NCBI GenBank assembly: GCA_050084515.1
Contig: CM114271.1
Span: forward strand, 21,142,001 to 21,206,000
Reading direction: 5' to 3'
DNA length: 64,000 bases
Source of the DNA: Blasia pusilla
Taxonomy: Eukaryota > Marchantiophyta > Marchantiopsida > Blasiales
Below, one piece after another: positions 1 to 10,557 of this stretch (the stretch's first letter is position 1; each line of letters opens with the position of its first letter). The notes under the pieces are model-generated. The model worked only from the letters and a program-made list of their open reading frames with translations, searched no databases and was not told where the DNA came from. The position numbers and the translations under genes are program-made.

Positions 1-360
1 GTGGAGTGTTGTCCTTTCAGGATACATACATCCTTGGGTGGAGCGAGTACCACACACTATATCACCCCACATGAGGTTGTGGTGAGGATTGGCTCGGGAC
101 ATCCTACATATGAGTCTGTGGTGTGAGCCAAGGCGATAGTGACCGGTGCAGAGTCCTACGACGTCTTGGTTGGTGGAACAATATTGTACCCGATTGGGTT
201 TTCCTTGGATTACTGGGAGGAGTCAACATCCTACAGACCAGAATGACAGTCGAGTGATCGGCGCCTTAGCTCATTACCCATTCGATTCATCGATGGAATG
301 ATCGAGCAACGGCCAAGAGAGATGGCGACCTTAGCGGCATTTAGCAATGGCCATCACTTG
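1..360 (+). pseudogene. C-terminal part of retrotransposon aspartic protease (element 1)
   Basis: Reading frame 1 gives a stretch ending in residues like SYDVLVGGTILYPIGF and LDYWEESTSYRP. This resembles the distal half of gypsy retropepsins, where a hydrophobic segment with a D-V-L-x-G turn precedes the RT linker. Two in-frame TGA codons (near 127 and 232) break it. Both sit where a tryptophan codon would be plausible, so they may be G-to-A transitions. The catalytic D-S/T-G would lie before the window and is not seen. The assignment rests on this C-terminal pattern and on its place upstream of RT; the protease call itself is moderate. Confidence 0.55.
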
Positions 361-636
361 GCCTAGTGATTTCATTGAGGGACATGTCCATGCATAGGAC
401 ACTCCCGTTCGTGAAATTTTTGTGGGGAGGAGTGTCATGGTAGCTGCATCATTCCGTGGAGGAGAGGTGCCGCTTTGGGGCTCGACTGAGGAGCTTCGAC
501 GCTTAGTCGTTAAGCATGTGCAGACTACATGGAGCAAGACGTTTGCACAAGAGCATGATGGGTCAGAGGACCCCGAGGTAGCCAAAAGTGCTACTATGAC
601 CCCTTTGGACACCACTCCAATTATGTGGTGCATCCC

Positions 637-1600
637 AGAGGAGGGTATTCACGTGTTGGATCTCTTTGGAAGGATCAGTTTAGTTGTTGTTTTGCAGGCA
701 ACAGTACCTGTACGTTAAGATTGATGATGTTATGAGGTGCACTTCACGTCACCATATAGCGCAGTTATGCCTCCAATTTCCCGACTTCTTCTTTTTGTCC
801 GCCATGGAGGGGTACCAAAGTTCCCTACTGAGGGACATTTTATTGTTGGGACGCACGACTTGGAGCGGGTAGGGATCATAGACTTGGTCATTGCTGGTTG
901 GCCGTGTGAGGGTCAGTCGAGTGTTGGACAGGGTAGCGGACTCTCCGTCCATGTTATTTTGGGAGATGATGCGGATCTTGCAACACTTATAAGAGCATCG
1001 GTCTTGTTCTCTAGGATGCATTCTACAGAATGTGCCAATTTTGGGCAATTCAAGGTCCCAGGTGGTGACGAGTGCACATTAGGTACGTGCATGGATCAGC
1101 CCGGCACTGTTATTGGATGCGGCGCGTGTAGGTTCACGAGCACATCATCCACGTCTTTCGTGGACCAACTTTATGCCACATGAGGTTTTTTGGAGGGCTT
1201 ATGCGAGAGTGGAGCACCCCTCCCATTTGTTGGTGGATTCTATTCTTGATCCAAGTCGCCGATCATAGGCAGTACGACACGATGATCGACCTCCGTTGAC
1301 TATGGTCAACATGATTGGCATGCCACGAGCAGCTTTTCCCACATTGATGAGTTTTCCCGCTTCCTATGCATTCAAGGAGGTAGGGCCTGGCTTGGTTTGG
1401 GATGACTAGGTACAGCGGTTGGTGGAGCCCAATGCCAATGAGCGAGAGTGAGCGATGGGATTCCTCACACGAGTGATGGCAGTACCGTCACTATAAGAGG
1501 TATCATGACATCATGTCTTGGGTCAGGCGATGGACCTAAAGTGCTTGACATGGATTTTCAGCTTAGGAGTAGTTGAGCAACGTTGTTTGCGGATGCGACA
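637..1600 (+). pseudogene. C5 cytosine-DNA methyltransferase domain inside gypsy polyprotein (decayed)
   Basis: Most conserved C5-MTase motifs appear in order across three frames. Motif I (AdoMet binding) is VLDLFGRIS at about 652-680. Motif II is YLYVKID at about 697-720, followed by an HH and QFPDF stretch. Motif IV, the catalytic loop, is IDLVIAGWPCEGQSS near 877-920, with the nucleophile cysteine codon at 905-907, followed by GQGSGL. A motif VIII-like block SRAHHPRLSWTN is at 1134-1170. Motif IX-like LVEPNANERE...AMGF is at about 1414-1464, and motif X-like LGQAMDLKCLTWIFS is near 1518-1563. The ENV motif VI was not recognised. At least three frame changes and several stops make it nonfunctional. 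In the family the cysteine attacks C6 of cytosine to allow C5 methylation. Subfamily (DRM/DNMT3-like or other) cannot be settled by eye. The flanking frames lead directly into RT at 1905, so it is part of the element and not a host gene. Confidence 0.8.
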
Positions 1601-1904
1601 GATCACAGTTGTTGCATTGGTGAGCCCCATGCCTACCAAGATGGTTGAGGAAGTGGCTAGGGACGAGACTCGAGGAGATCGACACATCAAGGGTGATCGG
1701 GAGAGACATCCTTGGACTTCTTGGGATGTTTTGCAGGTATGCCACAAGATAATAACCACAGCATCGAGCGTGGTTCCGGGTACTACACGTGGAGATCCAA
1801 GTTTGCAATTGGTTGTAGGGGAGCAATTGAGTCATGTTGTCCGAGATGGGGTTGCACCATAGCAACCACCGACACCCGCGCCGGAGAGTCCTATTCTAGT
1901 AACG

Positions 1905-2891
1905 ATGGAGACTTGGGAGCCAGATATGGGCCCTAAGTTGACAAGAGGAGAGCGGCGCCGGATACACCAGTTTTGTAGGAGTTATTGGAGTTGTTTTGCA
2001 TTTAGCATGCATGATTTGGGTACACTGAAGGTTCCAAGCATACGCATTGAGTTGTCGAGCGACACGCCGATCTTTCGACGACCCTATAGATACAGTGACA
2101 TGGAGAGGGCTTTGATTCATAGTAGGAGCCAAGACTTGGTTGGAGCAGCACTACTGGACATGTTCCATGGAGAGTATGCATCTGCCCCTATCATGCCCGC
2201 CAAGAAGGATGTGTATGGCAACTGGACGGATAGGCGGATGTGTGGAGATTACCGACCTATCAATTGGGAGACAAAGTCTGATAGGTATGCCATGCCCACC
2301 CTTGAGGAGATCTTTGATGCTATTGGGCATGCAACGGTCTTCAATTCCTTAGATCTTTGAGTCGGATACCATCAGCTACCTATCAGATTGGAGAACAGGC
2401 AGAAGACGGCATTTTTGGGCATGGATCCTCACGGGAAGGATTGCTTGTACCAATGGCGGTTCTTACCATTTGGGTTAAGGAACGCCCCCGGTGAGTTTCA
2501 GAGGGTCATGGATAGGATCTTGGCAGGTCGAGATTTTTCTAGGTGTTATATTGATGACATCATAGTCTTTAGCACCACATTTGAAGAGCATAAGTGACAT
2601 CTAGAGGAGGTGTTCCGACGATTGCAATTACATGGACTGAACCTTTATCTATGCAAGTGCAAGTTCTTCTACGACCAGATTGAGTACTTGGGTCATGCGA
2701 TATACCCAGGGGGGCTTGGTGTGCAGCAGACGAAGGTAGAGGCTATTTCACGCATTCCATGCCCAACAGATGTGAGTCAAGTTTGTGCATTCATGGGATT
2801 GGCGAACTTCTATCGACGGTACGTCAAGGGTTTCATTTCAATTGCAAAACTGTTGACCTTGCTAACCAAGGTGGATCAGGATTGGCACTAG
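1905..2891 (+). pseudogene. Ty3/gypsy reverse transcriptase (element 1)
   Basis: One frame carries the whole RT domain, interrupted by stops near 2358, 2595 and 2889. It begins with an N-terminal METWEPDMGPKL segment shared with element 2. Recognisable blocks are the GDYRPIN-type motif (CGDYRPINWETKSDRYAMP), the FNSLDL palm motif, LPFGLRNAPGEFQRVMD, the catalytic YIDDIIVF (near 2550) and YLGHAIYPGGLGV, then the thumb segment FMGLANFYRRYVKGF. The first stop falls at the position where element 2 reads an arginine (DLRAGYHQL), which fits CGA-to-TGA. The aspartates of the YIDD box are intact, so loss of function is due to stops, not the active site. Confidence 0.93.
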
Positions 2892-2931
2892 GGGGATAAG
2901 CAAGAGAGCATTTTAGCTGCTTAGGGACCGA

Positions 2932-3321
2932 TTGACGTCCACGCCCATATTGAGGAGACCGATCAGGGGGAGTCCTTTCCAGTTGCATACCGATTGGAGC
3001 ATGTTGGGGCTTGGAGACGTACTCACCCAGCATGACGATGAGGGTAAAGAGTTCGTGGTGGCTTACACTAGTCGCTTTAACAACGGTGTAGAGGCGAAGT
3101 ATAGCTCATATGAGGGTGAGTGCTTGGCTGCAGTGTGGGTTGTCATACATTTCAGATGTTATCTATTCGGCAATCCCTTTATCATCATTATTGATCACCA
3201 GCCACTTAAGTGGTTGATGGAGTCCGACAAGCTTACAGGGAAGCTGCAAGGTGAGCTCTTCTGTTGTAGGAGTATGACTTCTAGGTGGTGCATATGCTCA
3301 ACCAAGATGCAGATGGTTTGA
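2932..3321 (+). pseudogene. Ty3/gypsy RNase H domain (element 1)
   Basis: Frame-shifted relative to RT. It starts at TSTPILRRPIRGSPFQLHTDWS, where the TD holds the first catalytic aspartate. It continues through VVAYTSRFNN, YSSYEGECLAAVW with the conserved glutamate, and IIDHQPLKWLMESDKL with the next catalytic aspartate. These are the usual RT-linked RNase H landmarks of gypsy elements, where the enzyme removes the RNA template during reverse transcription. The reading continues in a damaged form to about 3330, where the DADGLSR-like linker motif seen in element 2 appears as MQMV/DGLSRNP. Confidence 0.88.
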
Positions 3322-3599
3322 GCCGTAATCCATGCCCAAGTTGGCGAGATGCAACTGGAGCTCGTTGGCATGATGAGAGTGATGAGGAGTTGGTGCCATG
3401 ATGGCATGCGTCAGCCTACTTGGGCTTGTTGGCTATGGAGAGCCAGATTGCTGAGACTTCGATGGCAAGGTCTGATGGAGAGTCCTTAGATCCAAAGGCG
3501 GGTGAGGAGACAACATGTGGCCAAGACATTCATGACAATGGAGTGGTCTTGGAGTACCTGCGTATTGGCAGCGTTGCAAGCACAGTGGGTGCTAGAGAG

Positions 3600-4440
3600 C
3601 AGGATCGGATCCTACAGCGAGCCATACGATTCCGATAGAAGGAGGCACATGTGTTACAAGTTTGGGACGATGGTAGAGTGTGTGTAGTGCCTCATCCTTT
3701 TCATAGAGCACGTTTGGTACGTCATGCCAACGAGGAGTATGGTCATTTTCGAGTGAAGCGGACGTAGAGCTTGCTCCAGATACAGTATAGGTGGCAAGGC
3801 ATGCAGACTAACGTTTAGCAGTTTGTCGCTAGGTGCATGGTTTGTGATCAGGTCCGGGCATCGTTCAATGCTCCGACTCCACAGTTGCATCCACTTTGAT
3901 CATGGATTTAGATTATAGATGGAGTTTGGATTTTGAAGGACCTTTATCTTTGACGGAGCGTCATAGTCATTATGTGTTGGTGATGGTCGAGTACTTCTCG
4001 AAGTGGATAGAGTTGGTTGCATTTCCTGACAAAGCGAGTGAGGGAGTAGCGTATGCTTTCCTAGATAGAGTGTTGAGTCATTACGGCGCACCAGCTGAGG
4101 TGTTGAAAAATGAGGGTACAAAGTTTCACGGGGAGTTTCAAGCCTTGTGTGATCAGGCGTTGATCGATCACCGTACCACTTCGCGAGATCATCCAAAGGC
4201 GGATGGACTAGCAAAGCGGGTTGGGCAGACGGTGAAGAGAGGACTACGCAAGTATGGCTTGCAGAGAGGTCACCTAGGAGATTGGAACCTCCAATTGTCG
4301 TGGTTGGCGATGGGTTACAAATTCCGCAGGAAAGCATCCTTAGCGTCTTTCTCACCGTACCTGCAGCTGTTCGTCAAGATGTTGGTGAGGTGTTGAACCG
4401 TGATGACCGTAATGTATGGATGCGAGCAGGTTCTCAGAGG
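3600..4440 (+). pseudogene. Ty3/gypsy integrase, zinc-binding region and catalytic core (element 1)
   Basis: The HHCC region is at about 3655-3880 (VWDDGRVCVVPHPF, then a GHFRVKRT-like part and ARCMVCDQVRASF). The catalytic core follows from 3896: WSLDFEGPL holds the first Asp, YVLVMVEYFSKWIEL is the typical core strand, and HPKADGLAKRVGQTVKRGLRKYG is the region of the third acidic residue. The second Asp position reads KNEGTKFHGEF (Asp to Asn, compared with ADQGTEF in element 2). The Glu position reads LAKRV (Glu to Lys, compared with LAERV). Both are G-to-A type changes. In-frame stops occur around 3765, 3819 and 3897. The copy cannot integrate. Confidence 0.9.
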
Positions 4441-4458
4441 GCTGAGTTATTTTAGAGA

Positions 4459-4935
4459 GTGATGCCCATGGCGTTTGAGAACTTGGTGATTGCGCAGCAT
4501 CGAGGTACGTTGAGGTATGCGACTATTCGGGAAGGTGTTTATCGACCTACTATCCGAAGGTTTCATCATAGAGACTATGTCTACTTGCAGCAGACGCCAC
4601 CCACGACGTTGGATGTGACTCCAAGGCGCACCATCTTGAGAGTGCTTGAGGTTTTGCCATGTGGTGTTCTCTTATTGGAGGCACACAATGCTATGGTGTG
4701 GAAGGATCATTTGCCTAACTATGCGCCATGTCATCTTCCTAACATTGACGATTTTGTTGATCCAAGATCAGCAGTAGTTCCTGCATGCTTGCAATGTATG
4801 TTGTTTGATTGTGCCCGTGGTACAACCATTATGCTAGTCTGTGATGGGTGTTCGAGAGGGTGGCCTATGGCATGTCTGACGCCACCTCTCACCAAGGTTC
4901 CTCAGGGACGATGGATGTGTCCTAGATGTACATAG
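4459..4935 (+). pseudogene. Integrase C-terminal domain plus PHD-type zinc finger (element 1)
   Basis: A 158-codon frame in two parts. The first is the integrase C-terminal beta-barrel region (RFHHRDYVYLQQ, RTILRVLEVLPCGVLLLE, WKDHLPNYAPCHLPN). The last 50 residues form a PHD-like finger: MLVCDGCSRGWPMACLTPPL, then VPQGRWMCPRC ending at the stop. The C-x2-C, W-x-x-x-C, and W-x-C-x-x-C spacing is typical of C4HC3 PHD fingers, which bind histone H3 tails. Here the histidine ligand is a proline (GWPMAC; element 2 has GWHMMC) and one of the first cysteines is replaced (CMLFDC), so this copy is damaged. A chromodomain, the common gypsy tail, is not present. Confidence 0.85.
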
Positions 4936-4936
4936 A

Positions 4937-5270
4937 GTAGGTAGTTCTACATTTTGACTTGTGTCTGTGACATGAATGACAAGAAGGCAACTAACGATGG
5001 GGCCACATTAGCACCCGTCCCTTTTGCTCTCAGCGTTTTAGAGATGTATGTCATGGTAGGTAGGGATGGATGGCTATCTGGATTAGAGGGACCTAACCAC
5101 CAACTACGGGGCGATTGGAGATATTTTGGTACTTCGCGTCTCCTTGTTTGGATGCCTTGAGTTAGCATGGGATTGTGCGCGTTTGTGTGTATATTCATTG
5201 ATAGCGATTTATGTTGTGTAGCGATGTGTAGGCGCACGATAACTTTCATGAATTTTAAGATATATATATT
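4937..5270 (+). other. Post-ORF region of element 1, includes partial R3 repeat end
   Basis: No coding content. Positions about 5110-5245 repeat the end portion of family R3 (compare 8706-8841): a shared TTTTGGTACTT run, TTTGGATGCC, and GTGTGTTTGTG-like and TGTTGTGTAGCGATGTGTA segments, finishing in GCGCACGA. It may be part of the 3' LTR of element 1, but no TG...CA boundary or target duplication could be confirmed. Confidence 0.45.
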
Positions 5271-5274
5271 GGCG

Positions 5275-5850
5275 AGATCTAGTAGAGAGCCTTTGGAGAT
5301 ACTCAAGGACAGTCTCAGGAGGTCGAGGATGACATGTTGAGGCCACGGATAACCTGAGAGAGCACGTTTTCCCTTTGTCTCGGCTCATTTGGAGCCATAT
5401 ACAGAAACTTACTATTTCGGTTAAGTTTCCCTTTGGAGTATAGTTGAATTTCCACTTTGGTAAGTTTCCCTTGACCCGCTACAGCATATCAAGAGCCAAG
5501 GAGATGAGCATAGGTTACCGAGGAGAGAGCTAGGGAGAGGGAAGGGAATATACCTCCAAGAGAGAGAGCTTAAGAGCTCATTCTCTCTTTGTTAAACCTC
5601 TTGGCACGTGGCGGCGGAGCTATGGTCATTCTTGCCTTGTGTGTGTAACCCAAGCCTCTCATTAGGAGAGTCGGTTTGGTTTGACATGAGAGAGTGCACA
5701 CCATGGAGAGATTGGTATGAGACATTGATGTGAGATTGGATAGATTTAACCCCATGCACACGAATCAAACGTTAACGTTACAAAGATGGGATCGTGCGTG
5801 TTTGTGTGTATATTAGTTGACAATGTATGTTGTGTATCGATGTATTTTCA
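5275..5850 (+). repeat. Dispersed repeat R3, copy 1 (probable LTR)
   Basis: Shares a colinear series of blocks with 8215-8841 and 54070-54605 and, inverted, with 60276-60700. These are GAGATCTAGTAGAG, TGTTGAGGCC..GG.TAACCTGAG, TTTGGAGCCATAT, GAGCTCATTCTCTCTTTGTT, CCTCTTGGCA, AAGCCTCTCATTAGGAGAG and GGTTTGGTTTGACAT. Length and its position behind a gypsy pol suggest an LTR. Ends were not proven. Confidence 0.6.
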
Positions 5851-5945
5851 TACAAAAACATGCATATTGTTAGACAACAAAATTGGAGTAACCATTGCTC
5901 ACAATGCCAACTCCACTCTCCAATCTACATGTCATCATCAAGCCA

Positions 5946-6986
5946 CATCCTGTCGCAACCCTCATAACCAAACAACACCAAATAGGCGCCAAGCGAAACA
6001 TCATAACTCAAGGGAACTCACGCTGCGAGGTTTGCACTTTGGAGAGACGTTTGGAAAAGTCTCTTGGAAAAGTCTAAGAGACGAAACGCGGAACAAAGTT
6101 GTGCATTTCATGCGTTAGTGGTCGCGACCAGGAAACCTAGACCCAACGCGAGCCAAGATTTGAGATGAGTTGAGTCTTGGGAGGTTGGTTGCCAAAGAGG
6201 TGAGAACCAATTTGGAACACGACTAGCGTTTGGGAGAATCTGACTATGTTTAGGACCATAACGTTGAGCTCCAAGATGCGTCCGAGGCACGTAAGGGCGC
6301 GTCGGAAATCTGATCTTAAGATGCTTCCGATGCACTAAAGATCTCAGCAAACGCATAAGTACAGGTTGAGATATTAGGGTTTAGGATATTAGAGAGCAAT
6401 CGGGTTGAGGGCCAATTGGAGAGGCCCAAGTGTCTTTCCCTAAATGTAGGGGGCCCCCGGAGATCCCCAGAAGTACTAGTAAGGGAGGAGTCTCTCCGAG
6501 ATGTCTCGGAAAACGAATCCCCACTTTGGGCGCCAAACGGCGTTTCAGAGGCACGGGATGGAACGTGAGTTTGGCGTGGGAACTCGAAACCCAAACCTGA
6601 TCCAAGGGAGTGGACTTTGTACGGCACACTTGGATTCCAACCCGAGATTCACTTCGTGCGAGTCTTGATGAGGAACTCATTGGATGTCCATCGGATAGTT
6701 GGAACCGCTAGGCGCGAAACGCCGTTTCAGGTTCCTGAATCGACCAGAAATTCTGTCCCAAGTCTTTCGAGATTTTCCCGTGTTGTAAACCGCAAAACTA
6801 GGAAGGTTGAGCTTGATGAGAGTCCAAGACGAGAACTCGGAAAGTAATTCCGCTGATTGATCCAAGACCCGACTAACCAAAGTGCGTGTTTGGATGCAGA
6901 TCAGCCTTGAGAGCGTGACCTACTAAATGCACGCTTCCGCAACAAAAAAGATTAACGTTCAAGGAGAGTAGGCGCACGACACATCC
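5946..6986 (-). mobile_element. Solo LTR of the TGTCGCG family, copy A, TSD CATCC
   Basis: The 1031-bp body at 5951-6981 begins TGTCGCAACCCTCAT and ends GGCGCACGACA. It is flanked by the perfect 5-bp direct repeat CATCC at 5946-5950 and 6982-6986. Internal sequence matches the other copies at 16,700 and 38,509 (for example the block with AGTACTAGTAAGGG and the GAACGCACGCTTCCG / AAAGATT.ACGTTCAA.GAGAGTAGG end). The strand is set relative to copy B. No internal retrotransposon domain is attached, so it is a solo LTR. Open frames inside (6108-6880) are not genes. Confidence 0.88.
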
Positions 6987-8214
6987 CCCCTTCACCAGGA
7001 GGGAATTCAAACTCTACAACTCTAGCTCCTATCAAACCCTAGAAGAAAAAGTGCTACCTTGGCTCTACATGAGATGATAAGAAAGATAGTTCTTGAAATC
7101 CATATATCTCCTCACCTCTTATATCCTTGGGAGGAGTTCAAAGAGCTCTCCACACAAATATATCCAAAATTGGTTACCTCCACACATAGATTATCAGATG
7201 ATTGTTGACTTGATTAACATGTCAACTGATCCAAAATAGAAAAGAAAGGGGTTTGGAAAAAATGTTTATCCCAACACATTAGAACTATAACCAATGAACC
7301 TCATCCAATCTCATGGTTTTGCAAAAACTTTAGACTTCAATGCTCTTGGGTACTTGAGCCAATTTCAATCAATTTTTCTATTTTTATGATCCGACAACTT
7401 GTACATAGGTTACCGCCTTACCGGATGACCATTGACTCTATCAACGAGTCATCTTATTGACTAAGAAAAAACTATGAATTTTGTCAAAAATGATATTCCC
7501 GACGCAATAGACTTGTCGCCAACCTCATCCGACATCTCAAGACAAAGTTACACCCAAACAGCCTACTAACCCTCTATGTCATCAATGCGGTAGAACTCTA
7601 CCTGTTTGCTAGCTAAGATCTGGCATACTTAAATAGACCAATAGTGGACAACTCATAGACTTTCCTACTACTCTGTTTCTCTTTTGTCTTTAGTGTTGTT
7701 TAAGTAATTTGCTTCACTTGTTTTCATCAATGAACTGTTGCAATTGCACATGCCTGTTTGAACAATTTTTCCTTGGTTGAATTTTGTGCTTATTATAGTT
7801 GATTGATAGTGTCTCATTGCCCTTTCATGCGATTCTATCACGTAATATTTTGGTTACTTAACTAACTCATTGTGCACTTTCAATGTGCACATTCATCCGT
7901 GTAGAACTGAAAATGTTCATACTCACAATTGCATGTGTTATTTTCTTTTTTAGTTTTCGAGATACACCAAGCACCTTACTTGTGTGATCTCAATCTAGAT
8001 CGTTGTTATTTCAATAAGCTTGTGTTAATGTATACTTGGTGAGCACATGAACCGAGCAAAAGTGGTTAATATCATACATTACCTTTTTCCATTCCTATAA
8101 TGTGTTGTGATCCTCTCTTCTTATCCCTACCATTTTCTGTTAAGTGGATCTCTCCTTGAACTCTGCGCACTTCACTTACTATCATTGTTATGGTTGTCAC
8201 GTCTTTTAGAATAG
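6987..8214. other. AT-leaning intergenic DNA, nothing recognised
   Basis: No open frame with family resemblance, no clear repeat ends. Short T-rich runs only. Confidence 0.6.
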
Positions 8215-8841
8215 ATCGGTGAGATCTAGTAGAGCGCCTTCATGAGTAGTAGAAGACAGGCTCAGTAGGTTAAGGATGACCTGTTGAGGCCCCGGGAAAC
8301 CTGAGTGAGCAGGTTTCCCCTTCGTTTCAGCTCATTTGGAGCCATATTGAGGAACTTATTATTTTAGGTAAGTACCATTTTGAGTATATGATCGACTTTA
8401 TATTTTTGGTAAGTGGCCCTTGGCCTCCTACATCAGATCAAGAGCCAAGGAGGTGACTTGGGAGCATAGGTTACCATGGAGAGAGCTTGGGAGAGGGGAG
8501 GGGTATACCTCAAGGAGAGAGAGCTTGAGAGCTCATTCTCTCTTTGTTGAACCTCTTGGCATGAGGCGGCAGAGTTATGCTCTTGTTTGCCTTGTGTCTG
8601 TAACCAAAGCCTCTCATTAGGAGAATGGGTTTGGTTTGACATTGAGAGAGACATGTGAGAGTGCACACATTTGAGAACTATGGTGTTGTGAGAGAGATTG
8701 GATCTTATTTTATTGGAGATTTTTTGGTACTTCTTGTCTCGTTGTTTGGATGCCATGAGTAAGCATGGGATAGTGCGTGTTTGTGTGTGTGTTCGGTGAC
8801 AACGATGTATGTTGTGTAGCGATGTGTATGCGCACGACATG
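8215..8841 (+). repeat. Dispersed repeat R3, copy 2 (probable LTR)
   Basis: The longest copy of R3, running from GAGATCTAGTAGAGCGCC to GTATGCGCACGACA. The end CGACA followed by TGG (8842) would suit an LTR end followed by a tRNA-type primer binding site, but the match was not assigned to a tRNA. It contains the GGTTTGACATTGAGAGAGACATG tract that is the seed of the large CT microsatellite in copy 4. Confidence 0.6.
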
Positions 8842-10392
8842 GCTCACGCCAATATGCATTTGCCTATCATCACCCTTATCTATCTCACTATACACAAGAA
8901 ATTCATGATTTATACCAGAGTTTGGTAGGTTAATATGTAAGTAGGTTCACTCACAAAGGTACCTCAATAGACCCCTTATGTAGGCACTTACATTCATGAC
9001 TTGTATATAAAGATCATGGAATGCCCCTGTTGGTAATTCCATGCACTACAATATCCACTCTACATCTTCAAACTCCATCATAAAGTTACATCTTATTTGG
9101 TTATGGTGGGAGGTAAGTCTCTTTGCATGTATATTATTAATGGAGACATTGCCTTGCTTGTTGTTGCTCTATCAAGCATTATGGGTTGTTGTTGTGTATT
9201 ATTGCTACAAAGGCATTGTAAAGATAGCTTGTATCTTCAACATTCTTTGTCTAGTCCACTTCACTTATTTATTCACTCGTGTCTTTGGAGTTGCACTTCA
9301 TCATTGAGATCCTTGCTAGTAGAGGTTGTTGACATCCTTATGCCCTCACCTCGTATAGATGAGGCCATCCCTACTGAACTTGGCTTGATTTGTCTTGCCT
9401 TCACTAACTTTGCTTTACCTCAACTTCCTTTGATTTGACATAGGTACACAAGTAATAACCCCAACCAGGTTTACAAGTTTGCAGTTCAAACGACTCAATG
9501 CCAACCAAGTTGCAAATGGCGTTCTTTATTCATTCCAAGAAAGAGAGGATGGGGAAAAGATATGCAAAAATTCTTTTAATAAATCGGTTTGCTGCCCTTT
9601 GAGAAGCTCATAATCAACTCATCGCTTTCACTACTTTATGGTATCCAACACAACAACTATGTCAAATAGACAAGTTTCCCGCGTTGTATATAAACCTCCA
9701 CTTACATATAGTATTTTTTTAGTTGCCCAGTCCACGAGCTACTAAGAATATTCTTTACAAGGAGGATAGGGGCCACAAACTTCTTTTTAAAAAAATCATA
9801 GTTTACCCCTTATTATTTTAGGAAGAAATTTGTTCTCACTTGTTTTTCCATCCCCATTTCTCAATTAAGAAAAGAAAAACTCTCATTTCAATCCAACTTT
9901 TTTTCAAAATATCGTTTATAAATCCCTCAAAACCAAGCTTGAAAATTGAAAAAAAAAATAGAAATTAACCTCACTTTCATCCTTTTGAAGAACACTTCTT
10001 TTGACACTCTTCTATTATTATATTTTTTCATTTTCCCAAAAAAAATGTAATTTACCTTCCAAAAGAAACTTGAAATTAAAAAACTAAACTAATTTTCCAT
10101 GGTAATTTAAAATATATATTAAATTTTAAAATGGAACAATAAATTCATATGTAAGAGACTAAAAAGCTCATGAAGAGGTAGATAATTTCTCTTAAACCTA
10201 AACATAATCTAAAGATAAAAATATTTATAATTACTTAAATATTTACGGTCCCTGTCACATGTGTCGTCATTTGTTCCTCCACCTAACCTATCCACAAATT
10301 TGATAAATATTTTTTGCCCCTCTCTGAGACTTCATCTAACCTAGCCACATATTTGAAAAGTAATTTTTCCCCCCTACTCTAAGGCTACATTA
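8842..10392. other. Intergenic DNA, AT-rich from 9,530, nothing recognised
   Basis: Small open frames at 9041-9438 on the plus strand are hydrophobic, low-complexity translations with no family signature. From about 9,690 the sequence is poly-A/poly-T rich. Confidence 0.55.
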
Positions 10393-10557
10393 TCTATATT
10401 ATTAAAAGAAGACAGGGTTTGGAGAACCCTCTTCTGGTGTCGACATGAAGGCGTTTTGAAGCCTTCTCGTGTTGACACGTATAAGGGGCTAAGGTACGAT
10501 TGATTATGTGGTAAACGCTCATTTTTTCACCCGCTCAACACGCGGGCAACATACTAA
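10393..10557 (+). mobile_element. Mini-Helitron (non-autonomous), 165 bp
   Basis: Starts A|TCTATATTATTAAAAGAAG. It ends with a GC-rich hairpin CCCGC (10530-10534) and GCGGG (10542-10546), followed within 11 bp by CTAA|T. TC at the 5' end, a hairpin before CTRR at the 3' end, insertion between A and T and no target duplication are the Helitron signature. Confidence 0.6.

Larger units (their letters stand above)
1..4936 (+). mobile_element. Ty3/gypsy retrotransposon (element 1), 5' end outside window: PR-C5 methyltransferase-RT-RH-IN-PHD
   Basis: A decayed Ty3/gypsy polyprotein read in the plus direction. The order is retropepsin-like protease, C5 cytosine-DNA methyltransferase, reverse transcriptase, RNase H, integrase and a terminal PHD-type zinc finger. 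Protease before RT and integrase after RNase H is the normal Ty3/gypsy order; the methyltransferase insert and the PHD tail are not standard. Several in-frame stops and frame changes show it is dead. The gag region and 5' LTR lie outside the window. The 3' LTR could not be delimited: about 170 bp after the last stop, sequence related to repeat family R3 begins. The same RT, RNase H and integrase protein family recurs at 37.7-43.1 kb and 19.6-21.1 kb. Confidence 0.9.

Noticed and set aside
637-1600. A host DNA methyltransferase gene or pseudogene standing alone
   Set aside because: No host exon structure. It is placed between a protease-like end and RT of the same strand, with no element boundary between them.
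6316-6880. Overlapping open frames on both strands
   Set aside because: They lie inside solo LTR copy A. Similar frames recur in the other LTR copies because of shared repeat DNA, not because of a conserved protein.
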